DNA of 64,000 bases from Monosporascus cannonballus. Taxonomy: Eukaryota > Ascomycota > Sordariomycetes > Xylariales. Under the pieces are notes generated by a model. The model made no database searches, was not told the DNA's origin, and saw nothing but the letters and a program-made list of their open reading frames with translations. Below are positions 23,441-38,227 of this stretch, one piece after another. The stretch spans positions 62,001 through 126,000 of the forward strand of contig QJNS01000184.1 in the NCBI GenBank assembly GCA_004154925.1. The letters are read 5' to 3'. Numbering within the stretch: the stretch's first letter is position 1; every line of letters starts with the position of its first letter. A program made the translations under genes and the position numbers.

Positions 23441-24305
23441 AGCATGCTTTCATGACTTAACCGGCGTCAGATATGCTCGTTGTAGGTCCACACTTGTGTC
23501 TTCTGAGAGGACTCCTCTCAGAACCCCCGGAGGAGACCAGGGGTAGGGTCTCGGATAAATGGTAACTCCAAGTTGATGGGCTACGTTAGCGGATTATACG
23601 GATAGAAGTCTCCAGTTACAGGGGCAATGCACATGCGTGGGCCGCAACATTGGATATATGCCGCACCGTAGTGTACGGGTTTTGGAGGTTGGTTCCGTCA
23701 TCGGGGGAACGGCGGCAAAGACGCGTGCACGGCGATTCTCAGACGCGTTTGTGTAATGTGCATTCGGCCGAAAGTGGAGTTTGGTGCCGGGATGTGTTGA
23801 TAAGTTGCCTTGCGTAAATACATGAAGATAGCCGATAAGATAAACCGATAACGATTACCCACAGAAAAGTTTATCTGCCCGCCATGGTCCGTGCCTTCCG
23901 GGCTCCCAACCGCTCGTCCTGCCAGTCTTTACCGCCAAAAAGTCTTGAGAATTTGCTGCCTCCTACGATTCGTGATAGAAGTCGATGATCCCATTGCTCA
24001 ATCTCTTGGTCCCCCACTATTTCCAGAAAAGAGAGAGCCTTCTCTAGAAGCATTCCTCAACCTCGGCAACTCGTTCTTTAACAGAGGACCCTCAAATAGC
24101 CGAATAAGACGAAATGCATTAGGATATCTGGGTGTGTCCATCTAGGTACCCGTCGCTCTCCGTCCGGCTCTTACCAGGCGGCACGTTGTTGTTGGCCTAG
24201 GTCGAACGGCTGCCAACTCTTCCCTGTGTCATCAGGAGTGTAGAGAGCGATTATAGCGACCATATCGTTTTAAGCTTACCATATACGTGCGCAACTCCGG
24301 CAACC
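23441..24305. promoter_or_regulatory. Divergent promoter region, TERT / RPA1
   Basis: The 865 bp separates two divergent essential genes. A pair of short plus-strand frames between 23,884 and 24,145 could be a small unrecognised gene or upstream ORFs of RPA1. They include the string FPEKREPSLEAFLNLG and would need a frame change near 23,990. I see no domain and do not call a gene. Confidence 0.5.
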
Positions 24306-27300
24306 ATGAATATCTCTCAGCCCGTGTCGTCCTCGATCGACTGTGTCGATTTTGATTTTCTCACCCCAACTGAGATCAAGGCCATCTCGGTCAAGAGAAT
24401 TGAGAACCCCACCACTTTCGACAGCCTACTCAACCCCATACCGGGTGGTCTATATGACCCGGCCCTAGGCGCCTGGGGGGATTCACTGTAAGCCAGTCAA
24501 TATTATAGTTTTGACTAGTAACCTCCATTGACATAATGTTAGGTGTACAACATGCAACCTGGGTCCTTCGAGTTGTCCTGGCCATGTCGGCCATATTGAC
24601 CTGCCAGTTCCTGTCTATCATCCTGTGTTTATGGATCAGATCTTGCGCTTGCTCCGAGCTCAATGTCTATACTGCTACCGATTTCGCATGCGACGGGCAG
24701 ATCTAGAACTTGTAGCTTGTAAACTGCGCCTGCTCCAGTTCGGTCTCATTGACGCCGCAAATTATCTTGACGACATCTCGCTCGACACCACAAACATAGA
24801 GGTCGAGGACGAGGTCCTCTCTGATGGGGAAGAAGCTTCTGCTTTTGACAAAGTCATCCGCATGAGGAAGGCTTACACCGAGAGAGTTCTGAAGAATCAC
24901 AAAATAAGCACCGCCGAGATCAGGAAAGGCAAGCATGAAGGCGCTTCCGAAGCCAGGAGAGAGGTGCTCAAGGACTTCCTGAGAGACATAACAAAGGGCA
25001 GGAGTTGTGCTTCTTGTAACGGCATTTCACCAAGCTATCGAAAAGACCGCTTCGTTAAGATTTTCGAAAAGTCTCTCAGCAGTAAAGACCAAGCCAAGAT
25101 GGCTCAGCGCAACCTCCGTCTAAAGGACGCACTGGCTATCCAACGGAAAGCCAAGGCCCAGCCTGTCAAGAAACCCGACTATGACTCGGACGAGGGAATT
25201 GCCGACATTGACCCACCGTCGAGTGAGGGCGAACTGGAGCCAGAGGATAACGAGGAGGATGAGGGCGATGGCGAAGAACTTGACGAAAATGGGGACGTAG
25301 TCATGACCGATGCGACAACCAAGACCGCCAAAACTAAGAAAGCCAACATGACCAAAGCAGCTCAGCGGTATATCACGTCATTCGAAGTTCAGGCGCGGCT
25401 GCGTCTACTGTTCGAAAAAGAGCAAGAGCTCATGTCTTTGATATATAATTCAAGACCGCTTGGCAAGAAGCTCCCTACAGACAACTTCTTTCTGCAGACC
25501 ATCCTTGTTCCGCCGAACAAGTACCGCCCAGAGGCCCGCCAGGGTGATGGGGCGATTGCAGAAGCTCAACAGAACTCTCTCTACAAGCAGATTCTCACTG
25601 CCTGTACGAGGATATCCCAGCTTCATAAAGAAATCTCGGCTGCGAATGATCCCGAAGCTGCATCAAGCGCTCGGAGGCGGGACATGTCGGAGATGCATGA
25701 GGCCTGCGTTCAGCTGCAGGAGTGTGTTAACTCGTTGATAGACCGAGACAGAAATCCCATTCGTGGGGCTGCCGGCAAGAGAAATGAGGACGGCATCAAG
25801 CAGAAACTCGAGAAGAAGGAAGGTCTTTTCCGAAAGAACATGATGGGGAAACGTGTCAATTATGCCGCGCGGAGTGTCATCTCTCCGGATCCCAACATCG
25901 AGACCAGCGAGATTGGCGTTCCTCCCGTCTTCGCTATGAAACTGACGTACCCAGAACCGGTGACGAGCCATAATTTCAGAGAAATGCAGCAGGCTGTTAT
26001 CAATGGTGTCGATAAATGGCCTGGAGCTGCAGCTATCGAAAACGAAAACGGACAGATTATCAACCTGAAGAATAAGTCGGCCGAAGACAGGGTCGCTTTG
26101 GCTAATCAACTCCTCGCGCCGTCCAGTCATATGCACAGCGGTATCAAGGGGAAGAAGGTCCACCGCCATCTAGGGAATGGAGATGTCGTCCTGATGAACC
26201 GGCAGCCCACGCTCCACAAACCATCTATCATGGGCCATCGAGCCAGAGTGCTTCCTGGAGAGAAGACTATCCGCATGCACTACGCAAACTGCAACACGTA
26301 CAATGCCGATTTCGACGGCGACGAGATGAACATGCACTTCCCGCAGAATGAAGTCGCGCGTGCGGAGGCTATGAACATAGCAGACACCGACCATCAATAC
26401 CTCTCGGCAACCGCCGGAAAGCCCCTACGAGGTCTGATTCAAGACCATCTTTCCGTCTCTGTCGCTCTGTGTAACAAGGATAGCTTCTTCGACAAAGGTG
26501 CTTATCAGCAGCTCGTCTATAGCGCGCTTCGGCCAGAAAGTGGACACATCACGACCGGGAGGCTCGAGCTTGTGCCCCCTGCCGTCATTAAACCTGCTAA
26601 AAGATGGACTGGAAAACAAGTAGTCACCACCATACTAAAGAATATCAAGCCGCCCGGTTGCGGTGATCTCTGGCTCACGGGCGGAACATCTATCAAAGAC
26701 AAGCCCTGGGGAAAGTTCATGGAAGAAGGTACTGTTTTCTTCCATGATGGAGAGTTCATTTCGGGCATCCTGGATAAGGCTCATCTAGGTCCCTCGGCTG
26801 GTGGCTTCATTCACTCCATACACGAAATCTGGGGGCCGGAGGTGGCCGCCAAACTCCTCAGTTGTATGGGTCGCATGTTGACCAGATTTCTCAATATGCG
26901 GGCCTTCACGTGTGGCATGGACGATCTGCGGCTCACTCCTCAAGGTGAGAACAATCGTAGGAAGAAGTTGCGAGAAGCGGACCGTATCGGTTTGAAGGTT
27001 GCTGCTCAACACGTCAGCCTGGATAACATTCCCGACATTGACAGCACAAATGCAACGCTCCTCGGACGCCTGGAGGAGGTGATGCGGGATGATAGTAAAC
27101 AGGCCGATCTGGACAGCGTTATTAACGCGGCGAGTGCGGCACTCTCCAGCGAAGTCACATTGGCCTGTCTTCCTGTAGGACTCGAAAAGCAGTTCCCGAA
27201 AAACCAAATGCAGTCTATGACGGTTAGCGGTGCTAAAGGTAGTCCTGTCAACGCGAACCTGATTTCTTGTAACCTTGGCCAACAGGTTCTGGAAGGTCGT

Positions 27301-29526
27301 AGGGTCCCTCTAATGGTCAGTGGCAAGTCGCTACCTTGCTTCCGCCCTTTTGAGACCAACGTCCGGGCTGGTGGATACATTGTGAATCGTTTCCTGACGG
27401 GCATCCGGCCCCAAGAATACTATTTCCATCACATGGCAGGTCGAGAAGGTCTCATCGACACGGCCGTCAAGACTTCAAGATCCGGCTACCTCCAGAGATG
27501 TCTCATCAAAGGCATGGAAGGCCTTAAGGTGGCCTACGACACGTCTGTCAGAGATGCGGATGGCTCGATGATACAGTTCCTATACGGTGAGGACGGGCTC
27601 GACATCACAAGACAGAAGTACTTGAACGACTTTGGCTTCGTCTTACAGAACCAGGCCTCACAGGTACATCAACTCGGCATCGGCGAGAGAGGGTGGGACC
27701 AGGACGTATATCAGTCTAAGGACTACGCCCAGAAGTATCTGAAGAAGGCCCTTAAACAAGCGAACGCGGACGACCCGCGTGCCATCGATCCCATCCATAC
27801 CGAACTCAACCCTAATCGCAACGCTTTTGCTACGTCGGAGAAATTCTATGAGAAGGTCTCGAGTTATATTAAGACCAACAAGGACGGTCTCATCAAAGAG
27901 AAGGGCGACAAATCCTCGACCACGAAATCAGGTGGCCTGCTCGTGCCTCGCAAGTATGCTGAGAAGATCTTCCATTCCAAGTACCTAAACTCTCTTGTGG
28001 AGCCTGGCGAGGCCGTAGGCATCGTGGCCGGTCAATCAGTCGGCGAGCCTTCCACTCAGATGACGCTGAACACTTTCCATTTGGCCGGTCACTCTGCCAA
28101 GAACGTCACCCTAGGTATCCCTCGATTACGAGAAATCCTTATGACAGCTAGCGATCATATTTCCACCCCGTCCATGACGCTAATCCTCAACGAAGAGTTG
28201 TCTGAAGCGGAAGGCGAGACCTTTGCAAAAGCCATCAGCATGCTTCCCCTTTCACATGTGATTAATCGAGTATCTGTCAAGGAGCGCGTGGGCAAGGGCG
28301 TTGGACACAGACTTGCGAAGATGTTCGACGTCCGCTTGGAGTTCTTTCCATCCGAGGAATACTGCAAGACATACGCCATCAATATCTCAGACGTGTTGAA
28401 CAAGGTGGAGACCGACCTGTTGCCAAAGCTGCAGACGATAATTAGGAAGGAAATCAAGGCAAAATCAGAACGCGATAGCGCCGCAGCACCCGAGGTCGGT
28501 GAGAAAGTTGGAGTCGTGGAGATGGCCGCAGCCAATGTCAACGATGTGATGCAAAACGACGACGATGACGACGACGACGAGGGTGATGATGATGCAACGG
28601 GCGCCAAGAAGCGTGCAAATCGAGCACAAGCCGTCTCGTATGGTGCGAATGATGACGAAGACGACGAGATCCAGAAGAGATTAGAACGCGAGACGGAGCC
28701 CGAGGATGACATGGAGCCTGAGGACGAAGGGTTTGGTGGCAGTCCTCCACCTTCGGGTGATGAGGACGGCGATGGAAGCCCAAGCCGGGAGACGCAAGAC
28801 AAGAGCCTCAACCGTAGCCGTGAGAGCCGTGTTCAAGAAAGGACGCCGGTCGTTGCTCGATTCGAATGTGATGAGTCCAGAGGCGAATGGGTCGACTTTA
28901 CGCTGGAGTATGACTCCAACGTGCCCAAGGTCCTAATGTTGAGCCTGGTCCAGGAAGCTGCCCGGAAGGCCCTGATACAGCAGATTCCAGGCATCCGCTC
29001 CTGCACATTCGTGGCGAAGGAGACGGTCCGCGACTTTCGCACGGGCGAGGAAGTAAAGAGAAACGTTGTGCACACCAATGGCGTGAACCTGCAAGCCATG
29101 CAGAAGTATGCCGACTTCATCAACCCCAACAGCATCCAAACCAATGACATAGCTGCGGTCCTCCGAATGTACGGTGTTGAAGCAGCCCGAAAGAGCATCA
29201 TCGTGGAGCTTAGCAACGTCTTCGATGGTCACGGCATTAGCGTAGATAACCGCCATCTGAACCTCATCGGTGACTTCATGACGAGGAACGGCGGCTTCAC
29301 GCCATTCAATCGCATTGGTTTGAAGGGCAACGTCAGCCCGTTCACCAAGATGAGTTTCGAGACCACCCTCGCTTTCCTGAAAGACGCCGTCCTCGATGGC
29401 GACTGGGATGACCTCACGACACCCAGCAGCCGGATAGTCATGGGCAGGCTGGGTAAGGTCGGCACGGGAGCCTTCGATGTCCTGACCAAGGTACACGCGA
29501 AGAACGGAAAGAGCCATCTAAGCTAA
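24306..29526 (+). CDS. rpa1: DNA-directed RNA polymerase I largest subunit (RPA190 / A190)
   Basis: This is the catalytic subunit of nucleolar RNA polymerase I, which transcribes the 35S/45S rRNA precursor. Two exons, 24306-24487 and 24543-29526, join in phase across a 55-bp GTAAGC...TTAG intron to give 1,721 aa. The N-terminus includes GGLYDPALGAWGDSL and the zinc-binding CTTCNLGPSSCPGHVGHIDL. Further in are an acidic Asp/Glu insert at about 200-240 and clamp sequences RKNMMGKRVNYAARSVISPD. The active-site loop NADFDGDEMNMHFPQ (about 648) holds the three Mg-binding aspartates. The bridge helix region follows (GREGLIDTAVKTSRSGYLQR), then GIVAGQSVGEPSTQMTLNTFH of the trigger loop. The jaw contains a second long acidic run at about 1,400-1,480, coded partly by GAC/GAT repeats. 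There is no Pol II heptad tail. Pol I rather than II or III is judged from the N-terminal sequence, the acidic inserts and the missing tail. Confidence 0.97.
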
Positions 29527-31211
29527 TATAATACCGCATCTTTGGCTAAGCCGCTGTAATTCTAGGAGTCCGGAGGAGTCTTGTATGTCATGCATGGCAC
29601 TTACTTGTATTTAGAAATATCCGCCTATATGTGATAAGAGGTCTTACATACGAAATGCCCCGTCGTTTCTGCGCGTAGGGTTTGGTGTGATGACATACGG
29701 AACTGCTCAAAACAAGCCAGCCAAGTTAAGGCCTGCCTGCCCACTGAGGAATCACTGCTACAAGCAGCCGTGCCATCTTTCGGTGCCTGCCTACACTACG
29801 TCTGTACGCAAGATTTGTCGTCATTGTAAGTTCACCCGCGTGAGACATAGCATGACTGCTCGGATAATACAAACGCGAATCTTCTCCTGGTTATCGTCTC
29901 GAGGTCCCTCCAAGCTAAGGGGTGCCTGTTACAGCAGGTAGGTAGCCAGCCACGTAGACACTACGGCTATCCCGATCAGCAACTAGATGACGCTACGTGC
30001 TAGCTAGCTCTAAGCTGGCAGATCTCAACAATGTGATACATGTTATCGAGAAGAAACCCGTCGCCACCCTTTGTTCCAACGGCCGGCCACAGACGCCGTG
30101 TATCTGTTCAACAGCGGCGCACATGCAACTATTGTAATCTATCTTCCTTAGACTGAATACCCCCAACCACACGACCTCCCACCCACAGGACCGACAGGCG
30201 CCATCACGACAAGCGAGCGGTACCCAGGCCAGGCCGCTAATCGCGATACACGCAAACGAGAGACCAGATCGGATCCGCGACTCCGGCTTTCCGAGCGGAG
30301 ACCGACCGTCCCCCCTCGCAAGCGATGCCCGCCCCGTCCCGTATCCCCCCATCAACGTCCAGCCATTACTGCCGCCAACACTCCGCGCCAACCCCGAGGC
30401 AAAGAAACCGAACGTCTATTAACGGACTGCCTATCCAGTAGGCCACGGATAGATTTCGAGATATCTACGGGACGAAGATCAACGGGGTATGGCGTGCTCA
30501 TCGAGAGGGATGGATAGATAGAACAGGCCCGGGAACCCCGAGGAAAGCACCGCAGTGAAGAGACTAGACTGTAGGGCTGGCTCACAGGGCTTGCCGCCGG
30601 CGAAGACAGAAATCACTCCAGAGGGTATTGGATTCCCTCCAGCGTCATCATAGTAGTCACCGCTATGGCAATCCCTTATACAGCTTCGAAGTAGATGCAT
30701 AGGTCATAATACAAGCTCTGTGGTCGTTAGTGCACGTTACTCGCCCAGAATTGAGACTAGGAGATATCAGCAGCACAATGAGATATTGTTGATTCAAATG
30801 CGGCAACGAGTGGCGATGCAGCAGCAATCAATGATGTCCAGGCCAGCACGTGGCTATTCAAAAGAAACCAGATTTTGGTAACCCAAGTCAGTCAGAAAAA
30901 GATGCGAGCGTTCCCCAACATAGCGCGACGGCTTGGGATAGGCAAATACAGAGGCACTTCACTACAAGCACAAGGCGAGCGAGACAAATCAGGAAAATAT
31001 TAAGTGTTCATGATCAAATCCATGTTCAATATCGCAGCGCAGACAGGCGGCTGCCTATGACTGATGTACAACCATCCCTATTTGGGTAAAAGCAACGCAC
31101 TCATAACGCCGTAATTATCCCTTCCCTGTATCCCGAATTCATCATGTCATCGCGGGAGTATCATAATTCCACCGCGAACACTCCGAAACTCAAAACCCAT
31201 CAGTGCGTGAT
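29527..31211. other. Intergenic, RPA1 3' flank / H3 3' flank
   Basis: This 1.7-kb convergent spacer has only short unrelated frames on both strands. No RNA gene or repeat was recognised. It should contain the terminators of RPA1 and of histone H3. Confidence 0.6.
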
Positions 31212-33794
<2,583 letters not shown>

Positions 33795-36700
33795 GCGTTT
33801 GGTGTTGGAAGGGGTTCACGTCTGTTATGAAGTTTTTTCTCGCGGTTTGCCACAGGCCATCTTGAAAGTCGTGGCTGTGCATGATGATCATGGGTTCGGG
33901 TTCTGATTTTAGGTGTTCAACTGTACCATAGGGGGAATTGGGGTTCAACTGTAAAGGATTTGTCTAGTGAGGCATAATCAGCCAATCAATGGCGCTTGAG
34001 AACAAATCTGTTCGTCTCGTTTCGTGGTTTCTTAGCATGTGTCCCGTTCTTTTCGTGTTGACCTCGCGTCTTAGCCACACGTGTTTTCCAACGACAGTCC
34101 TATTATGTTCACTTTCCAAGTGCCCGTTATGTTAATGATTTGACGTCACCTGCGTAGAAGTCCCAGGAACTTTGTCATGGACCACATCCCGCGACGTCGG
34201 CTACGCCCCAAGCACTCGATGGTGATTACACCCGAGTAGACTTCAGTCCTAGTCGTAGTATCCTTTCCCTTCTACATTGGGACTTATATCAGCGGGATCC
34301 TAGACATTACCAGCCAATTCTAGGACCACTACTTACAACTGCTAGTTGCCCTTGGCTCCTGTTAATATGTCTCTATTGCTTGCTTCGCCTATTCCAAGCT
34401 GATCATATTCTGATATGAACTCATCCACATATCCCTACTCGCAGTACTTCAAGACAGCACGGTTACCATACCGCTCATCGTAGTCCTTGGGGATAATGCC
34501 CATGCAGTTTACTTTACCTCGTAACACTCCCAGCTACCTAATCCGTCGAGCAGCAAGTGTGGTCAAGCCTTCTTGAGAGCTTCATATTGTTGCAGCGAGT
34601 CCTATAGAGCTACGTTCTTTAGCTCGGTGTTACTGTTTCCGGATATGCCATCTTTTATGGACTATATACACTTAAACCTACTAAGTATAGATGGTAGCCA
34701 TACAACCTCTACATAAATATTGGTACTCCAGGAATTTCACAGCTATCCTGTCCTCCAACGTTCCTTTTCCAATGCGTATTGTTAATCGACGACAAAGCAT
34801 ACAAACCTGCCATCTTATGTTTAATAGCTCGCCCGGTGACATAGAGTCTCATCGTCCAAGTGAAATATGACTTCCTAACAAAAACGGGACGTTAATCATC
34901 TATATACCTAATTCCATCACCCTCCCCTAATTCTTATATACCGCCGATGATAGTTGCGGTGTCGGTGCTATATCTGCAACGCGCTTTTGTATGTTAAAGA
35001 CCAGCATTATCAGACATAATGACACCGGCGCTGAATTACCCTTGTATATATGTATTGGTTTAAACTACCATTGCGATCGTTTCTCCTTTTCCCCTCACGG
35101 CTGTGGTTTCACGATCCAGAAACGTCACAATGCCTCACCTGCTCAGCAATGACTAATACCAGTGGTCAGGCGGATAAATATTACAGATATTCGAGGTCAG
35201 TTGACAGAGGTGTCGCTCCCGCCGGTGATAATTCGTCAAGGTCCTGATGGCTGCTTGTGCTGCCACGGGATACGACCCGCTGGAGAAACGGTCCAGTGAA
35301 ACACACGAAGATGGCTCGACACCCGGATGGGTCACGCTTAACGTGTGTATCAGGTGCTTGGGGAGAATACGGTGCGTAAAATATGACCATTTCTGAAGGT
35401 ATGCTGTATGCCACCGGGTAATGAATTGGTTTACCATGAATACCATACATCAACATCCCGTGTGTAATAAATACGTTAACCCTTCACGCCGCTGCCGCCT
35501 AGTTTGTGTGCGCCGACGACTCGGACATAGTTCCCGATGCGTCTGCGTGTGTACGAATGGAGGCTGATCCAACATCAAGTAAATTTGTCGGGGACTTGTA
35601 TCATGCGGCGCTATATGGTTCGTTTCCGAGAAGAGGGTTTGATAAACTTACCTGGCCACACAAAGTGCCCAGCGAACGTCCAATACCTGCAATGTGCAGT
35701 GTTTGGTGCATGGTCAACTGTGTTAGGAAGGTGGAAGACGGTGGTTTCCTCGGACTTCTCGACAAGGCCATCACCCCTCTTACCCGCGAAATGCCATGAC
35801 ATGCCAACATAGATCACAGGACGTCTATATGCTGTTACGAGGACGCGTCTTCCTTCCAAGGTGTTACGGAACAGGTGAACTGTTACTCGACCTATTGTCA
35901 TCTGCGTATCTCTGACTGTAGCCCATTGGGCGGAAGTCCGTAATTTAGGCAGCCCCCGATACAAATGTGAGTCACAATGGTGCCCACTTGCACAATCTTC
36001 ATATTTGTAGTTTAGTACATTGAGCTGGTACATATGTCACGACCTCAGGGTCGAGTTGCGCTCTCCTGACATGGCCAAGAACGCAGGCATAGGAATGCTC
36101 GTCGTAACCTGTAGCGAGAAGAAATAAGCTGCCCCCGCGGCCTCCAGTACGGACTCGACCAATGGCAGAGGTATGGCGACCAGGGCGAACGTCAGGCGTC
36201 GAACGACCGGCTTGGAGCGCTCGGTGTCTTGGCTGACACAAGGTTGCAACATCGCTGCCCAAGCCTCCCCGCTCCTTCGGGGGTGGACTCTAGTGACCTT
36301 GCAGCCACCAGGCGCGTGTATACTGTGCCCGAGGAGCAGTAACGATGGACTAAGTGGCGGACTGCAGACACCACTACCGTTTTCAAGGCATCTGTGTCTC
36401 GGAGCCTGTCGCAGGTTGCCGGGACAGCCACTGAGCTATTGGTGCACAACATGGAAGGTGCGAGATAAAATATCGCTACCCAGTAGAGAGGCGCCTGCCT
36501 TACAGTACAAGATAAAAAGGCTACCAGTGTCTGGCCCAGGGGCCTTCCAATTCTCGTAGGAGAGATGCCTGATGCAGGTGGTAGGCTAGGTCGGCTACCT
36601 GTAATGCCAGCCGACCAACATGTCGAGCAAAGGGGGATATCTATGCGAGCGAGGATATTAAGGCGGCCAAGGATTATCATTCTGTACCACGGCTTTGGCT

Positions 36701-37331
36701 TTCTATCAACCTGGAATAACAATTCAAAGGAGATGCTTTTCGTTCTAGTGAGTGTTCATTAACTTTATGGAAGCATGACACACGTAGAGGTCGATGCCCA
36801 ACTAAGCCGTAAGCTTGACAGTTTGCCGATCTGTCACGGTTACACCTGCTTATAGGCTAGTTTTAATGCGGTGCGACGGTAGAGAGGCACGATCTCTTCG
36901 GTATTACCATGGGACGGTCGATCATCGGCTGCCACATTTACACACCTTGAGGATACTACAGCATCTGCCGCGTCGGGATGGGCATTCTAAACGCCAGCAA
37001 AGACCGACAGGACCGTCATCCTCTCGTAAAGCTACGGGGTTCGAAAGTTGAACATCATGTATCCCAGCTCCTGCTTTGTACTTTCATAGAACGGGAAATA
37101 CTATCACTCGGCCGGTGCACTTGGTACAGGCGGCACCTCCTTTCGACTGTGGCTTGGCAAGATCTACTCGTATAGACCACAGAATTGCGCTCCTTGTTCC
37201 TTCGGCTCATAGACTTGGGCGGTCCTTGCTGGGGGGGGAGTGCAAGCGAATTAGCTTATGGGCGGTTCAACCTTAGATGTCCATAACCATTGCTCAGCGC
37301 CTTAATCACTCCTAGCGTATGGGATGAAAAG

Positions 37332-37376
37332 GTTAGCGCCCAATCCCTGTGAAGATTGGGCTGGCATAAAGCTAAC
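37332..37376. repeat. Strong imperfect hairpin
   Basis: GTTAGC-GCCCAATC is followed by an 8-nt loop (cctgtgaa), then GATTGGGC, a 9-nt bulge and GCTAAC. Both arms pair perfectly, giving 14 bp of stem with a single asymmetric bulge. It lies in the gene-free region and could be a structured RNA element or a transposon footprint. Confidence 0.6.
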
Positions 37377-38150
37377 TCCCAATGCGGGTACTGAGCGGCC
37401 TCCCAGTGTCTACAGATCCTAAGGCGATGCCATATGCCTGTGGCGTCCCACGTAGAACCATGCATATGAGATAGCGTGTCGAAGACCTCTGATGCCGGCA
37501 CTTCGATAAGGCGGATGCAGATACGCCAACAGTCATCCGGCGTGGTACCGGCTATGCAGCACCGAAGATTAGGTAATCCATGGGGCAGCGAATCGTTTGT
37601 GAGCGGTTAAGTTGTAGCCATGCCAGCGCCTTACGCCTCAAGGACGGGGGGGTACAGGGGTCGGAAACGTTGCTGGAAGGGGAGGCAGAAGTGCTACACA
37701 GAATGTGGCTGTAGGGGTGAATGCAATTTTGAGGGATGAGGATGGGAATCTTGCGTTCCGCGCTCGCAATTTTGGGAATAGCTAGGTCGGCTAAACCCTC
37801 TTTGGGCCCGCCCTGTGGAGAACGGGGCTGAGCTGGCTACCTGCTAGTACAGTAGCGAACCATATGCTTCTGACAGCTCGGCTTCGTGGTTCAAGGCCAC
37901 GGCAAATCGGCGTGACACGTCGCATTAATTAGGTAACTCCGTGTGGCCGCCTCCGAGTGAGTTTGGTGCTCATTACTGGATGATGTTGTGCATAGATACT
38001 TACTTACCTCTAGGCCGCTCGGACATAAGAAGGATTAATAAAAAAATGCGACTTTGAACGAACGGTCTTAAGGACACAAAAAAAACCGCTCTATATCGGC
38101 TACAACAAATTCTTTGTAATAAATTGATATGCATGACTGTGAAGTGATTT

Positions 38151-38227
38151 GCTTCGGATACCGACGGCCGGGCTGACCGAAAAAAGTTCTCAGGGAAGTC
38201 GGGGATGCGACCCACAGTATCCGAAGC
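38151..38227. repeat. 11-bp inverted repeat with nested stem
   Basis: GCTTCGGATAC (38151-38161) pairs with GTATCCGAAGC (38217-38227). Inside, CCGAC at 38161-38165 can pair with GTCGG at about 38198-38202. The shape could be a folded RNA or a small terminal-inverted-repeat element. Confidence 0.5.

Noticed and set aside
36192..36722. 176-codon minus-strand frame in the gene-free region
   Set aside because: No domain, amino acid composition is not protein-like, it overlaps equally long frames on the other strand, and no exon context was found.
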